Shown here one piece after another: positions 8,073 to 16,343 of a stretch of 64,000 nt of DNA. The stretch lies in contig CANFPU010000002.1 in assembly GCA_947448955.1 (NCBI GenBank), forward strand, positions 25,349 through 89,348, written 5' to 3'. The DNA comes from Burkholderiales bacterium. Its GTDB lineage: Bacteria; Pseudomonadota; Gammaproteobacteria; Burkholderiales; Burkholderiaceae_C. The translations under genes and the position numbers were made by a program. The notes beneath the pieces were generated by a model. It did no database searches, had not been told where the DNA came from, and saw only the letters and a program-made list of their open reading frames with translations. Every line of letters starts with the position of its first letter. Within the stretch, counting starts at the first letter, position 1.

Positions 8073-9593
8073 TCAGAGCTTCGGTGCGGCCAATGGACCG
8101 AGCAAGGCTTCGATCGACATGCCGATGGCCAGCAGGTCCTGATCGCTGCCCAGGGGACCGTCGAGCTCCAGTCCGACCGGCAGGCCGTCGCGCGTCAAGC
8201 CAGCTGGAATGGACAGGCCTGGCAGCCCTGCGTTGCTGCAGGGGTCGGTGTTGCGTATCACGGTGGTGAAAGTGTCTGCCTCGTCGCCCCCATTGACCCG
8301 CAAGGTGGACGAGCCCTTCAACGCATCGATGGTTGGCGCGGTCAGGATCGTGGTCGGGAACAGCACCGCGTCGAGTTGGTTGGCCGCAAAGTACTTGGCA
8401 TAGAGGTCCTGCATGGCCGGTCGGTGGACCTTGATGGCGGCGTCGTATTGACCGATAAAAGCGTCGGCCAAGATGGCGCCGAATGCGCCCTTGACATCCG
8501 GGCTGCTCAAGCCGGCTTCGATCTCATTCAATCCAAGCGCCATGCCATTGGCCAGCAAGTAGCTCGGGATGTCGGTCTTGGGCTCGGTCAAAGCAATTTG
8601 GAAAGAGACCTGATCATTCAAGGCCATCAAGCCGATTAGGTCGACAGTCACCAGAACCACCCCGCTGTCGGCCAGCTTCCTGCAGGCCTCCTCGCAGACC
8701 GCCTGGACCTGACGATCCAGCCCGACCCAGAACGAGGCCGGAAGCCCCAGACGCAACCCGTTCAGCGGCTTGGGCTTGGGGCTTGATGTGCCGGTGATGA
8801 CCGCGTCGAGCAGCGCCAGATCGGCCACCGTTCTGGCCATCGGCCCGACCGTGTCCCGGGTCCGGCTGATCGGCACCACGGCGTTCTCGTCGTGGTACCG
8901 GCGCTGCGCGCCGCCATTGCCCACCGAGGGCCGAAATCCAGCGATACCGCACAAGGCCGCAGGCACCCGGGTCGAGCCGCCGGTGTCTGTGCCCAGCCCA
9001 GCAGGCGAGAAGCGCGCGGCGATCGCCACCGCCGTGCCGCCCGATGAACCGCCGGGAATGCGGGTCCTGTCGTACGGGTTCCTGCAGGGATGGTTGCACG
9101 CGCCATCGTCGCCCGTTCCGAGGAAGAAGTTGGTGCTGGTGATGCCGAATGCCATCTCATGCAGATTGGACTTCCCCAACAGCACCGCACCCGCGTCCAG
9201 CAGTTTCTGCAATGACGGCGCATGGCGCGTGGGAACGAATCCCGCCAAGGCCTGGGTGCCGCCGGTGGTCTTCAAAGCTTGGCTGTGGATGTTGTCCTTG
9301 ACGACGATGACCAACCCCGCCAACGCGCCCAAGGGCTTGCCGGCCAATCGGTCCGCATCGATGCGCTGCGCGGCCGACAGCGCGCCCGCCTCATCAAGCG
9401 TGATCATCGCGTTCAGATCACTCAAGGCCTTGGCACGGTCGACCATCGCAGCCAGGTAATCCTGTGCGCTGACGACGCCGTCTTTGATGGCGGCCACGGC
9501 CTCGATCGCAGTCCAGGCTTGCATCTGAGCGCCGGTGACGGCCATGGTCGATTCGGGGGTCTCTGAGCGGCCTGATGGGTTCGGCGTTTGCAT
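8073..9593 (-). CDS. Amidase-signature family amidase
   Basis: Hydrolyses an amide to acid and ammonia. Starting at the ATG at 9593, which has an AAGGA site six bases ahead, the protein has 506 residues; the track ORF adds 28 unlikely residues. The Ser-cisSer-Lys triad is Lys99 (VIVVKDNIHS), Ser183 (IPGGSSGGT) and Ser207 (GTDTGGSTRVPAALCG). Sequence around the active site resembles mandelamide or indoleacetamide hydrolase-type enzymes more than GatA, but the substrate cannot be assigned. It diverges from the amide/urea-type ABC operon at 9935, so it may act on the compound that operon imports. The alanine-rich early residues do not look like an export signal. Confidence 0.85.
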   Translation of the reverse strand: MQTPNPSGRSETPESTMAVTGAQMQAWTAIEAVAAIKDGVVSAQDYLAAMVDRAKALSDLNAMITLDEAGALSAAQRIDADRLAGKPLGALAGLVIVVKDNIHSQALKTTGGTQALAGFVPTRHAPSLQKLLDAGAVLLGKSNLHEMAFGITSTNFFLGTGDDGACNHPCRNPYDRTRIPGGSSGGTAVAIAARFSPAGLGTDTGGSTRVPAALCGIAGFRPSVGNGGAQRRYHDENAVVPISRTRDTVGPMARTVADLALLDAVITGTSSPKPKPLNGLRLGLPASFWVGLDRQVQAVCEEACRKLADSGVVLVTVDLIGLMALNDQVSFQIALTEPKTDIPSYLLANGMALGLNEIEAGLSSPDVKGAFGAILADAFIGQYDAAIKVHRPAMQDLYAKYFAANQLDAVLFPTTILTAPTIDALKGSSTLRVNGGDEADTFTTVIRNTDPCSNAGLPGLSIPAGLTRDGLPVGLELDGPLGSDQDLLAIGMSIEALLGPLAAPKL

Positions 9594-9934
9594 GCGCTTT
9601 CCTTGCCAATGGATCGAGTCAGACGCCATCATGCCAGCGGCCGGGCAGCCCCCGTGATCCAAGATGCCACGCCACAACTGCGAGTGATGTAGCGCGTCAG
9701 GCCGGCGTGGCCACGTTTCAGCTGTGTGCTCACCATCACGCGCGGGATGTCTCGGAGCGTCAGCACGCTGGCCGAGCTCCGAGGGTTAACACCCAAATTC
9801 AGACCCTGCCGTTTTGGCATCATCGAACCCGATGCGCAAGCCCGCTTCAGGTGCACTCAACGCGCCATCTCGGTGCGAAACCGTCGTCCAAACGACGATC
9901 GCAGCGGGTACATTGTTTGCTTAGGGTCTACGCC
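9594..9934. promoter_or_regulatory. Divergent intergenic region between amidase and amide/urea ABC operon
   Basis: These 341 bases must carry promoters for both directions. A small inverted repeat, CGTCGT-CCAA-ACGACG, at 9882-9897 lies about 40 bases ahead of the permease start and could be an operator. I could not find a convincing -35/-10 pair or a sigma-54 (GG-N10-GC) element by eye. The track ORF that starts at 9575 across this gap is only an upstream extension of the permease frame. Confidence 0.4.
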
Positions 9935-10792
9935 ATGGAAGACGCTGTCAGACTTGCCTTCGACCTGCTGGGGTTCACCTCGGTGATCGTCTTGATCGTG
10001 CTCGGCTTGGGCGTGATCGCCAGCATGATGGGTATCTTCAATTTCGCGCACGGCGAGTTCGTGCTGTTGGGCGCCTACACGCTGTATCTGTTCCAGACGT
10101 TCCACCTGCCGCTGTGGGCCGGTCTGATTGCCGCACCCATTGTGGTGGCGCTGGTCGGCCTGTTGCTGGAGCGGCTCATCATCCGACGCTTCTACAGCGC
10201 GCCCATCATTGCCATGCTGGGCACGTTCGCGATCGGGTTGGTGATACGAGAGGTGGTGCGCGGCCTGCTGGGCGGGCACTACAAGACGATCGAAGAGCCG
10301 CTGGCCGGTGCGGTCACCATCGCCGGCCTGGAGTTCTCGATCTGGCGAGCCGTGATCATTGTCACGACCCTGGTGGTGATCGGCGCGAGCTGGGCGTTCC
10401 TGACCCGGACGACGATGGGTCTGCGCATCCGCGGCTCGCTAGAGAACCCCATGCTGGCCCGTGCTTGCGGCATCTCCACCACCAGCCTCTATGCGCTGAC
10501 CTTCGCCTTCGGTTCGGCGCTCGCCGGCTTGGCGGGTGCGCTGATCGTTCCTCTGTATCAATTGTCGGCCGACATCGGAATTCGCTTCCTGGTGCAGGCC
10601 TTTCTGTCGGTGATGCTCGGCGGCGTCGGCACTTTTGTCGGCCCGGTACTGGGCGCTTCCGTGGTGGGGGGCATGGCTTCAGGGTTGCCCTGGATCGTGC
10701 CGCCTGTGTTTGCTGATCCGTTCGTGTTCCTGATTGCGCTCGCAATCGTCAAATTTAGGCCGCAAGGCTTTATTGCCCAAGGGAGACTCTGA
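9935..10792 (+). CDS. Branched-chain amino acid/urea-type ABC transporter permease (LivH/UrtB-like)
   Basis: First permease of a five-component HAAT-type importer. I start it at the ATG at 9935 (MEDAVRLAFDLLGF); the longer track ORF is intergenic sequence. The 285 residues contain about eight hydrophobic helices and the family motifs GIFNFAHGEFVLLGAY near the N-terminus and GGVGTFVGPVLGA near the C-terminus. Unusually, this permease is the first gene and precedes the receptor gene (next ATG one base after this stop). Urt operons normally start with the receptor. The amidases around it suggest urea or short amides as substrates. Confidence 0.9.
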   Translation: MEDAVRLAFDLLGFTSVIVLIVLGLGVIASMMGIFNFAHGEFVLLGAYTLYLFQTFHLPLWAGLIAAPIVVALVGLLLERLIIRRFYSAPIIAMLGTFAIGLVIREVVRGLLGGHYKTIEEPLAGAVTIAGLEFSIWRAVIIVTTLVVIGASWAFLTRTTMGLRIRGSLENPMLARACGISTTSLYALTFAFGSALAGLAGALIVPLYQLSADIGIRFLVQAFLSVMLGGVGTFVGPVLGASVVGGMASGLPWIVPPVFADPFVFLIALAIVKFRPQGFIAQGRL

Positions 10793-10793
10793 C

Positions 10794-12068
10794 ATGTCTG
10801 ATTCCAAGATCTTCAATCAAAACGCCGAGGCCACTCCTGGCGAACCGGTGGTAGACAGTCGTCGCCGACTGCTCACAGGCGCCGGTGCGCTGGCCGCCTC
10901 GGGCTGGATGGCGGGCGTCGCGGGGGGCTGGTTGCTCAAGCCCGAATTCGCGCATGCCGCAGGTCCGATCAAGATGGGCATCGCCACGGACATCACCGGC
11001 GCGATAGCGCCTTCAGGCAACGCCAATTGGCAGGTCGCGCAGTTCGCGGTCGAACAGATCAACAAAGGCGGCGGCATTCTCGGACGCCCAATTGAGTTGT
11101 TCCTGGAAGACACCGCGTCAGATCCGAAGATCGCCGTGGGCAATGTGCGCAAGCTGATACAGGACCGCAAAGTCGATGTGGTACTCGGCGGCATCACCAG
11201 CGCGATGCGACAGGCGATCAAGGACCCGATCGTCAACCGCGGCAAGACGCTCTACATCTACCCGCAGCTCTATGAAGGCCAGGAGTGCACCAAGGGCCTG
11301 TTCAACACCGGCCCGACCCCCGCGCAGCAATGCGACGAACTGATCCCGTACCTGATCAAAACACTGGGCAAGAAGCGCTTCGCACTGCCTTCGGCCAACT
11401 ATGTCTGGCCGCAATTGCTGAACAAGTATGCGCGCAAAGTCATCGAAGCCAATGGCGGCACGGTGGTCTTTGAGGAGTACTACCCGATGGATCAGGCCGA
11501 GTACTCGGCGACGATCGGAAAGATCCGCGACGGCAAGGTCGACTGCGTCTTCAACACCATCATCCCGCCGGGTCTGCAGCCCTTCGTCAAACAGCTCTAC
11601 GAGAGCGGTTTCCAGAAAAACGGCGGCATCGTCAGCTGCGTGTACTACGACGAAAACCTGCTGAACTACCACCCAGCGGCTGAAATGGAAGGGCTGGTGA
11701 GTTGCCTAGACTACTTCCAAGCCGTCGACGACCCGTTCAGCAAGAAGCTGCAAGAAGACTACGCGAAAAAGTTTCCGGACACCAAGTACTTGTTCACTGC
11801 GGGCAGTGCGTCAACCGGCATGTACCGCGGGGTCAAGTTCTACGAGGCGGCGGTCAAAGCCACCAAGGGCGACCTGTCGCGCGATGCCGTCGCGGCCGCG
11901 CTGGACAAGGCCAAGCTCTCGGAAGGCCCTGGTGGCGGCGCCGAAATGGTCCCGGGCAAGATGCACTGCAAGATGAACATGTACATCGCGGTGTGCAAAG
12001 TCGTCGGCGGCAAGACACGCTACGAGATCGTCAAGAAATCGACGATGGTCGATCCTAAGGAATGCTAG
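10794..12068 (+). CDS. Urea/amide-type ABC transporter substrate-binding protein
   Basis: Type I periplasmic binding protein of 424 residues from the ATG at 10794, preceded by GGGAGA. The signal peptide is a Tat type (SRRRLLTGAGALAASGWMAG) ending near AHAAG. The mature part IKMGIATDITGAIAPSG and the later YPQLYEGQECTKGLFNTG resemble receptors for urea and short-chain amides (UrtA/AmiC/FmdD group) rather than leucine-binding LivK. It is between the two permease genes of the same operon. The exact ligand remains open. Confidence 0.9.
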   Translation: MSDSKIFNQNAEATPGEPVVDSRRRLLTGAGALAASGWMAGVAGGWLLKPEFAHAAGPIKMGIATDITGAIAPSGNANWQVAQFAVEQINKGGGILGRPIELFLEDTASDPKIAVGNVRKLIQDRKVDVVLGGITSAMRQAIKDPIVNRGKTLYIYPQLYEGQECTKGLFNTGPTPAQQCDELIPYLIKTLGKKRFALPSANYVWPQLLNKYARKVIEANGGTVVFEEYYPMDQAEYSATIGKIRDGKVDCVFNTIIPPGLQPFVKQLYESGFQKNGGIVSCVYYDENLLNYHPAAEMEGLVSCLDYFQAVDDPFSKKLQEDYAKKFPDTKYLFTAGSASTGMYRGVKFYEAAVKATKGDLSRDAVAAALDKAKLSEGPGGGAEMVPGKMHCKMNMYIAVCKVVGGKTRYEIVKKSTMVDPKEC

Positions 12069-12104
12069 CCAACCCGCCAGCCTGACGACGGTGTAAGGAC
12101 CCGG

Positions 12105-13145
12105 ATGAACGCAAGCTCGACCCAAGGCCCGACAGGTGGCAGCACTGCATTGCGGGTGCTGCCCATTGTCGAGGCCGTGATGCTGGGAGCGCTGCTGATC
12201 GCACCGTTCGCGCTCAGTGCCTTCCCACAGCTGATCACGCTATTCACCAATATCCTGATCCTGTCGATCCTCGCCCTGAGCTTCGACTTGTGCTGGGGTT
12301 ACTCCGGCATCATGAGCTTCGGACAGGCCTTGTTCTTCGGCGTGCCAGCCTATGTGATCGCGCTGGTCGGGCGTGATCTGGGTTTCAGTGAGATCTGGGG
12401 AACGCTGCCGCTGGCGATGTTGATCGGCCTGCTGCTGTCGTTTGCGTTTGCGATGTTCTTGCTGCTCGGCCGCAAAACGCCGACCTCGATCTTCATTGCT
12501 CTCGGCACACTAACCGGTGCCTATGCCTCCGAGCGTCTGGTGTCGGGCTGGCAGTATGTGGGTGCTGGCAACGGGCTGTCATCGATCAAACTGCTCAAAC
12601 TCGGGTCGTATGAGTTCGTCGAGGGTATTGAGTTCTACTTCCTGGCGTTTGGCTGCCTGCTGGCTGTCTACTGGGTCAGCCGTTACCTGATCCGTTCGCA
12701 GATGGGGCTGGTGCTGGCGGGTATGCGCCAGAACGAAGAGCGGCTGGCCTTCTTCGGTTACCGCGTGCAGTTGTACAAGGCGGTGGTGTTTTCGTTCGCC
12801 GGCATGATCGCCGGTCTCGCAGGTGCGCTGTACAGCTACCACCAGGGTTTCATTGGGCCAGGCAACATGGGCCCGGGCTTGTCGACGATGGCGGTGATCT
12901 ATTGTCTGTTCGGTGGCTCGGGCACGCTGATCGGCGCGGTCCTGGGCACCGTTTCGATCGAGGCCATCAGCTACGTGCTGGCCGACATCGACATCATCAA
13001 GCGCTTCTGGCCAGTGATCCTTGGACTGGTGCTGCTGCTGGTGGTGGCCTTCCAGCCCAGCGGCATCCTGGGCTTGTTCGTCACCAACCGCGAGCGCTTT
13101 TTCTCGTACGGTTGGCGGCCGGGCAAAGGTCGGGCGGAGCGCTGA
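12105..13145 (+). CDS. Branched-chain amino acid/urea-type ABC transporter permease (LivM/UrtC-like)
   Basis: Second permease of the amide/urea-type importer, 346 residues with about nine to ten hydrophobic segments. Family motifs are ILALSFDLCWGYSGIMSFGQALFFG near residue 55 and GGSGTLIGAVLG near residue 270. The C-terminal tail is basic (WRPGKGRAER) and would face the cytoplasm. The stop is followed after four bases by the first ATPase gene, so all five transport genes are likely one transcript. Confidence 0.9.
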   Translation: MNASSTQGPTGGSTALRVLPIVEAVMLGALLIAPFALSAFPQLITLFTNILILSILALSFDLCWGYSGIMSFGQALFFGVPAYVIALVGRDLGFSEIWGTLPLAMLIGLLLSFAFAMFLLLGRKTPTSIFIALGTLTGAYASERLVSGWQYVGAGNGLSSIKLLKLGSYEFVEGIEFYFLAFGCLLAVYWVSRYLIRSQMGLVLAGMRQNEERLAFFGYRVQLYKAVVFSFAGMIAGLAGALYSYHQGFIGPGNMGPGLSTMAVIYCLFGGSGTLIGAVLGTVSIEAISYVLADIDIIKRFWPVILGLVLLLVVAFQPSGILGLFVTNRERFFSYGWRPGKGRAER

Positions 13146-13149
13146 AGCC

Positions 13150-13884
13150 ATGGCACTGCTTGAAGTCAAAGGCGTGACCAAAGTATTCGGCGCGCTGCAA
13201 GCATTGGGCGGCGTTGACCTGTCGGTACAGGCGGGCACTTTTCATGGGCTGATCGGACCGAACGGCTCGGGCAAGAGCACGCTGCTCAAAGCCATCGCGG
13301 GCGCCCACTTTCCAAGCACCGGGGCCATCACCTTTGACGGCGTCGACGTCACCACCGCGCTGCCGTTCGAGCGCGCGCGCGTAGGCCTGAGCCTGAAGTT
13401 CCAGATCACCGCGGTCCTGCCCGAGCTCTCGGTCTACGACAACGTGCTGCTCGCACTGCAGGCAGGGCAGAGTCTGTGGTCGCTGATCCGATCGAAAACC
13501 CGGCGCGCGATGCACGACGACGTGCTCGGCTCGCTCGCCAGGTTCCGGCTGGACGGGCGTGCTGACGACCTCGCGGGCGAGCTCAGCCACGGCGAGCAGC
13601 AATGGCTGGAGATCGCGATGGCGCTGGCGCCTAGACCGAAACTGCTGCTGCTCGACGAGCCGACCGGTGGCATGAGCCCGGAAGAGCGTCGCGTCACTGG
13701 CGAGTTACTGCTGCCGATCAAGTCCGAATGTGCGCTGGTGATCGTCGAGCACGACCTGGACTTCATCAAGAACATCTGCGACCACCTGACCGTGCTCGAC
13801 CAGGGCAAGGTGCTGGACAGCGGCACTGTCGACCAGATCGAACGATCGGCCAAAGTTCAAGAGGTCTACACCAGCCGTGTCTGA
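13150..13884 (+). CDS. ABC transporter ATP-binding protein (LivG/UrtD-like)
   Basis: ATPase of 244 residues starting MALLEVKGVTKVFGALQAL at 13150; the track ORF starts earlier within the permease gene. It has Walker A (GPNGSGKST), a signature variant (ELSHGEQQWLEIAMAL), Walker B (LLLLDEPTGGMSPEE) and H-loop (IVEHDLDF). The LSHGEQQWLEI signature is typical of UrtD-type ATPases for urea/amide uptake and differs from the LSGGQ of standard LivG. It overlaps the next ATPase gene by up to eight bases. Confidence 0.92.
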   Translation: MALLEVKGVTKVFGALQALGGVDLSVQAGTFHGLIGPNGSGKSTLLKAIAGAHFPSTGAITFDGVDVTTALPFERARVGLSLKFQITAVLPELSVYDNVLLALQAGQSLWSLIRSKTRRAMHDDVLGSLARFRLDGRADDLAGELSHGEQQWLEIAMALAPRPKLLLLDEPTGGMSPEERRVTGELLLPIKSECALVIVEHDLDFIKNICDHLTVLDQGKVLDSGTVDQIERSAKVQEVYTSRV

Positions 13885-14581
13885 GTTCCCAAACATGTTG
13901 GAGGTCCACAAGCTCAATGCGGGCTACGGACGAAGCCAGGTGCTGTTCGACCTCGAGATCCGGGCTGCCGCCAAAGGGATGGTCGCCATCCTGGGCCGCA
14001 ACGGTGCGGGCAAGACGACCTTGCTCAAAGCGCTGGCCGGCGAATTGCCAGTGATGTCGGGCGCGATCCGCTTCGACGGCCAGGAGACGGTCGGCGAACC
14101 AACCGAGCGGCGTGCGCGCCGTGGCATGGGCTATGTACCGCAGGAGCATGCAATCTTCGGCAAGCTGACGGTGCGTGAAAACCTCGAACTCGGCGCGATC
14201 CGGCAAGGCCGGTCTGCGCGCATCGACGAGGTGCTGGACTTTTTCCCCAAGCTGTCGGTACGATTGGCCCAGACCGCCGCCACGCTGTCAGGCGGCGAAC
14301 GCAAGATGCTCGCCATCGGCCGGGCCTTGCTCGGCAAACCCAAATTGCTGCTGCTAGACGAGCCCACCGAAGGCGTCTGGATTGGCGTGATCGAAGAAAT
14401 TGCCGATCGCTTGATCCTGTTGTCGAAGGAAATCAGCCTGATCCTGGTCGAGCAGCATGTCGAACTCGCGCTGCGGGTGGCTGACCACGTCTATGTGATG
14501 GACCGTGGAGCGGTCGCGCTCGAAGGCACCGCCGCGCAGGTCAGAGACGACCCTCGGTTGCTGCGCTATTTAGCGCCGTGA
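13877..14581 (+). CDS. ABC transporter ATP-binding protein (LivF/UrtE-like)
   Basis: Second ATPase of the amide/urea importer. The listed start is a GTG at 13877 that overlaps the previous stop (234 residues). An ATG at 13895 (MLEVHKLNAGYG) fits the family N-terminus equally well. Motifs are Walker A (GRNGAGKTT), signature (LSGGERKMLAIGRAL) and Walker B (LLLLDEPTEGVWIGVIEEI). The residues after Walker B (GVWIG) differ from the GIQPS of UrtE or GLAP of LivF, as I recall them, which may mark an amide-transporter subgroup. It is the last transport gene, 124 bases before the AtzG-like gene. Confidence 0.9.
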   Translation: MSEFPNMLEVHKLNAGYGRSQVLFDLEIRAAAKGMVAILGRNGAGKTTLLKALAGELPVMSGAIRFDGQETVGEPTERRARRGMGYVPQEHAIFGKLTVRENLELGAIRQGRSARIDEVLDFFPKLSVRLAQTAATLSGGERKMLAIGRALLGKPKLLLLDEPTEGVWIGVIEEIADRLILLSKEISLILVEQHVELALRVADHVYVMDRGAVALEGTAAQVRDDPRLLRYLAP

Positions 14582-14705
14582 GGGCGTCAAGGGCAGTGTC
14601 CATCGTTCGCTCGCTCGCCGCTGTTGTTCGTTAGAACCCTTCCAACGGTCTTGTTTCAACGGGGCGGTCAAATCTGTCCCGCAACCGTCTTCAAAGGACT
14701 CTGTC

Positions 14706-14906
14706 ATGTTGACACCACGTTGCCCCACTGATCCGGCCTTGCTCGAAGCCGCCGCCCGATTGGCCAACCTGCCTTTGACGCCAGCGCGTGCCGCCGAGCT
14801 GGTGCCGTCGATGGATGGCGTCTTTCAATTGCTCGACGCGCTGAATCAAGCCGCGTTGGGCGAGACGCCGCCTGCGTTTGCTTTCCGTGCCAACTGGGAG
14901 CGCTGA
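14706..14906 (+). CDS. AtzG-like small amidase partner (DUF4089 type)
   Basis: A 66-residue protein just ahead of the amidase gene (one base between its stop and the next ATG). The pattern is an early LLEAAARLANLPLTP helix, a central FQLLDALNQAALGE helix and a closing proline-containing tail (TPPAFAFRANWER). That is the layout of AtzG/DUF4089 proteins, which fold like GatC and form a heterotetramer with the amidase AtzE. The pairing and spacing strongly support a complex. Family assignment is by pattern and context, because the protein is short. If correct, its role is to stabilise and position the amidase rather than to catalyse. Confidence 0.7.
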   Translation: MLTPRCPTDPALLEAAARLANLPLTPARAAELVPSMDGVFQLLDALNQAALGETPPAFAFRANWER

Positions 14907-14907
14907 C

Positions 14908-16317
14908 ATGACCAGCAACGACATCGCTGCGCCCTTGAAGCTGAGCTTGCGCGGCGCCGCCGCGGCACTGCGCAAGCGAGAGGTCTCGCCGGTCGAGCTC
15001 ACCCGCCTGGCACTGGCACAGATCGAAGCCGACGAGCCCAGGCTGAACGCCTATGTTCGGCTGACCGCCGACCAGGCTTTGGCGTCTGCGCATCAAGCCG
15101 AGCGCGAAATGGCTGCCGGCATAGACCGCGGCGAACTGCACGGCGTGCCGGTGGCGGTCAAAGACCTCTACGACATGGCCGGCCTGCCGACGACCTGCAG
15201 CTCGCAGGTGCGCCATGACCACTTGGCCAGCGTGAACGCTGCTTGTGTCGATCGGCTGTTGCAAGCCGGCGCGGTCATTGTCGGCAAAACGCACACCCAC
15301 GAGTTCGCCTACGGCATCGTCACCCCGACGACCGCCAATCCTTGGAACATTGCCCATATCCCTGGCGGGTCCAGCGGTGGCTCGGGCGCAACGGTCGCCG
15401 CGCGAGGTTGCTTCATGGGGATGGGGACGGACACGGGGGGCTCGATCCGAATTCCAGCCGCGGTCTGCGGCACCGTTGGCCTGAAGCCGACCTACGGACG
15501 TGTCAGCCGATTTGGTATTGCATCGCTCAGCTGGTCGCTTGATCATGCCGGCCCACTAACCCGCACTGTCGGCGACGCTGCGGTCACGCTAGGCGCTCTG
15601 GCCGGCTACGACCCAAGAGATCCCGGCAGCGCCGACGTGCCCGTGGGTGACTACCTGGCCGAACTCGAGCTCGGCGTCAAAGGTTTACGGATTGGCGTGC
15701 CGCGCAACTATTTCTTCGACAACGTCGATCCCGAAGTTGCCCGCGACGTGCGCGACGCGATGGAGCGCTTGGCCCGCGAGGGCGCGGTGCTGGTCGACGT
15801 CGACATCCCGATGGCTGGGCAGATCATGCCGGTCGAGTTTGGACTGTGCATGCCGGAAGCTTCCGCCTACCACCAGAAGGCGCTACGCGAGCGCCGCGAT
15901 CTGTACCAAGAGGACGTCCGCGCGATGCTCGAGACCGGCGAGATGATTCCCGCGGTCGATTACATCGCGGCGCTGCGCGTTCGCCATGACATGCAAACGG
16001 CATGGCGAAAGATGTTCGATGGCCTGGACGCGCTGATCGGGCCCTCGGTGCCTTGTGGTGCGACGCGCCGCGACCAGCTCACCGTGCGTTGGCCCGATGG
16101 CAGCGATGAGCCCGTTTCGTCGGTGTTTGTCCGCTTGTCGGCACCGGCCAATGTCATGGGGCTGCCCTCGGTGGCCGTGCCTTGCGGCTTCACCGGCAGC
16201 GGTCTGCCGACGAGCTTCCAGGTCATCGGCAAGCCGTTCCAGGAGGCCCGGATCCTGCGTATCGCGCGGGCCTACGAACGCACTGCCGACTGGTCGACCC
16301 GACGACCCCCCGGTTAA
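14908..16317 (+). CDS. AtzE-like amidase (amidase signature family)
   Basis: Amidase of 469 residues from the ATG at 14908. The catalytic triad is Lys85 (PVAVKDLYDM), Ser155 (IPGGSSGGSG) and Ser179 (GTDTGGSIRIPAAVCG). With an adjacent AtzG-like gene it resembles AtzE, whose AtzEG complex deaminates 1-carboxybiuret in cyanuric acid breakdown. Here, however, no AtzD, AtzH or AtzF is in view, and the pair follows a complete amide/urea transporter. A related ureide or a plain amide may be the true substrate. The C-terminal domain (FQVIGKPFQEARILRIARAYE) is intact. GatA is less likely because gatB is absent and the partner is not GatC. Confidence 0.82.
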   Translation: MTSNDIAAPLKLSLRGAAAALRKREVSPVELTRLALAQIEADEPRLNAYVRLTADQALASAHQAEREMAAGIDRGELHGVPVAVKDLYDMAGLPTTCSSQVRHDHLASVNAACVDRLLQAGAVIVGKTHTHEFAYGIVTPTTANPWNIAHIPGGSSGGSGATVAARGCFMGMGTDTGGSIRIPAAVCGTVGLKPTYGRVSRFGIASLSWSLDHAGPLTRTVGDAAVTLGALAGYDPRDPGSADVPVGDYLAELELGVKGLRIGVPRNYFFDNVDPEVARDVRDAMERLAREGAVLVDVDIPMAGQIMPVEFGLCMPEASAYHQKALRERRDLYQEDVRAMLETGEMIPAVDYIAALRVRHDMQTAWRKMFDGLDALIGPSVPCGATRRDQLTVRWPDGSDEPVSSVFVRLSAPANVMGLPSVAVPCGFTGSGLPTSFQVIGKPFQEARILRIARAYERTADWSTRRPPG

Positions 16318-16343
16318 CCCGTTCAGGTCGCCCGCGTCAGGCG

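Noticed and set aside
9575-9934. N-terminal extension of the LivH-like permease in the track ORF (about 120 residues)
   Set aside because: The extension lacks hydrophobic or family sequence; MEDAVRLAF at 9935 matches the normal permease start.
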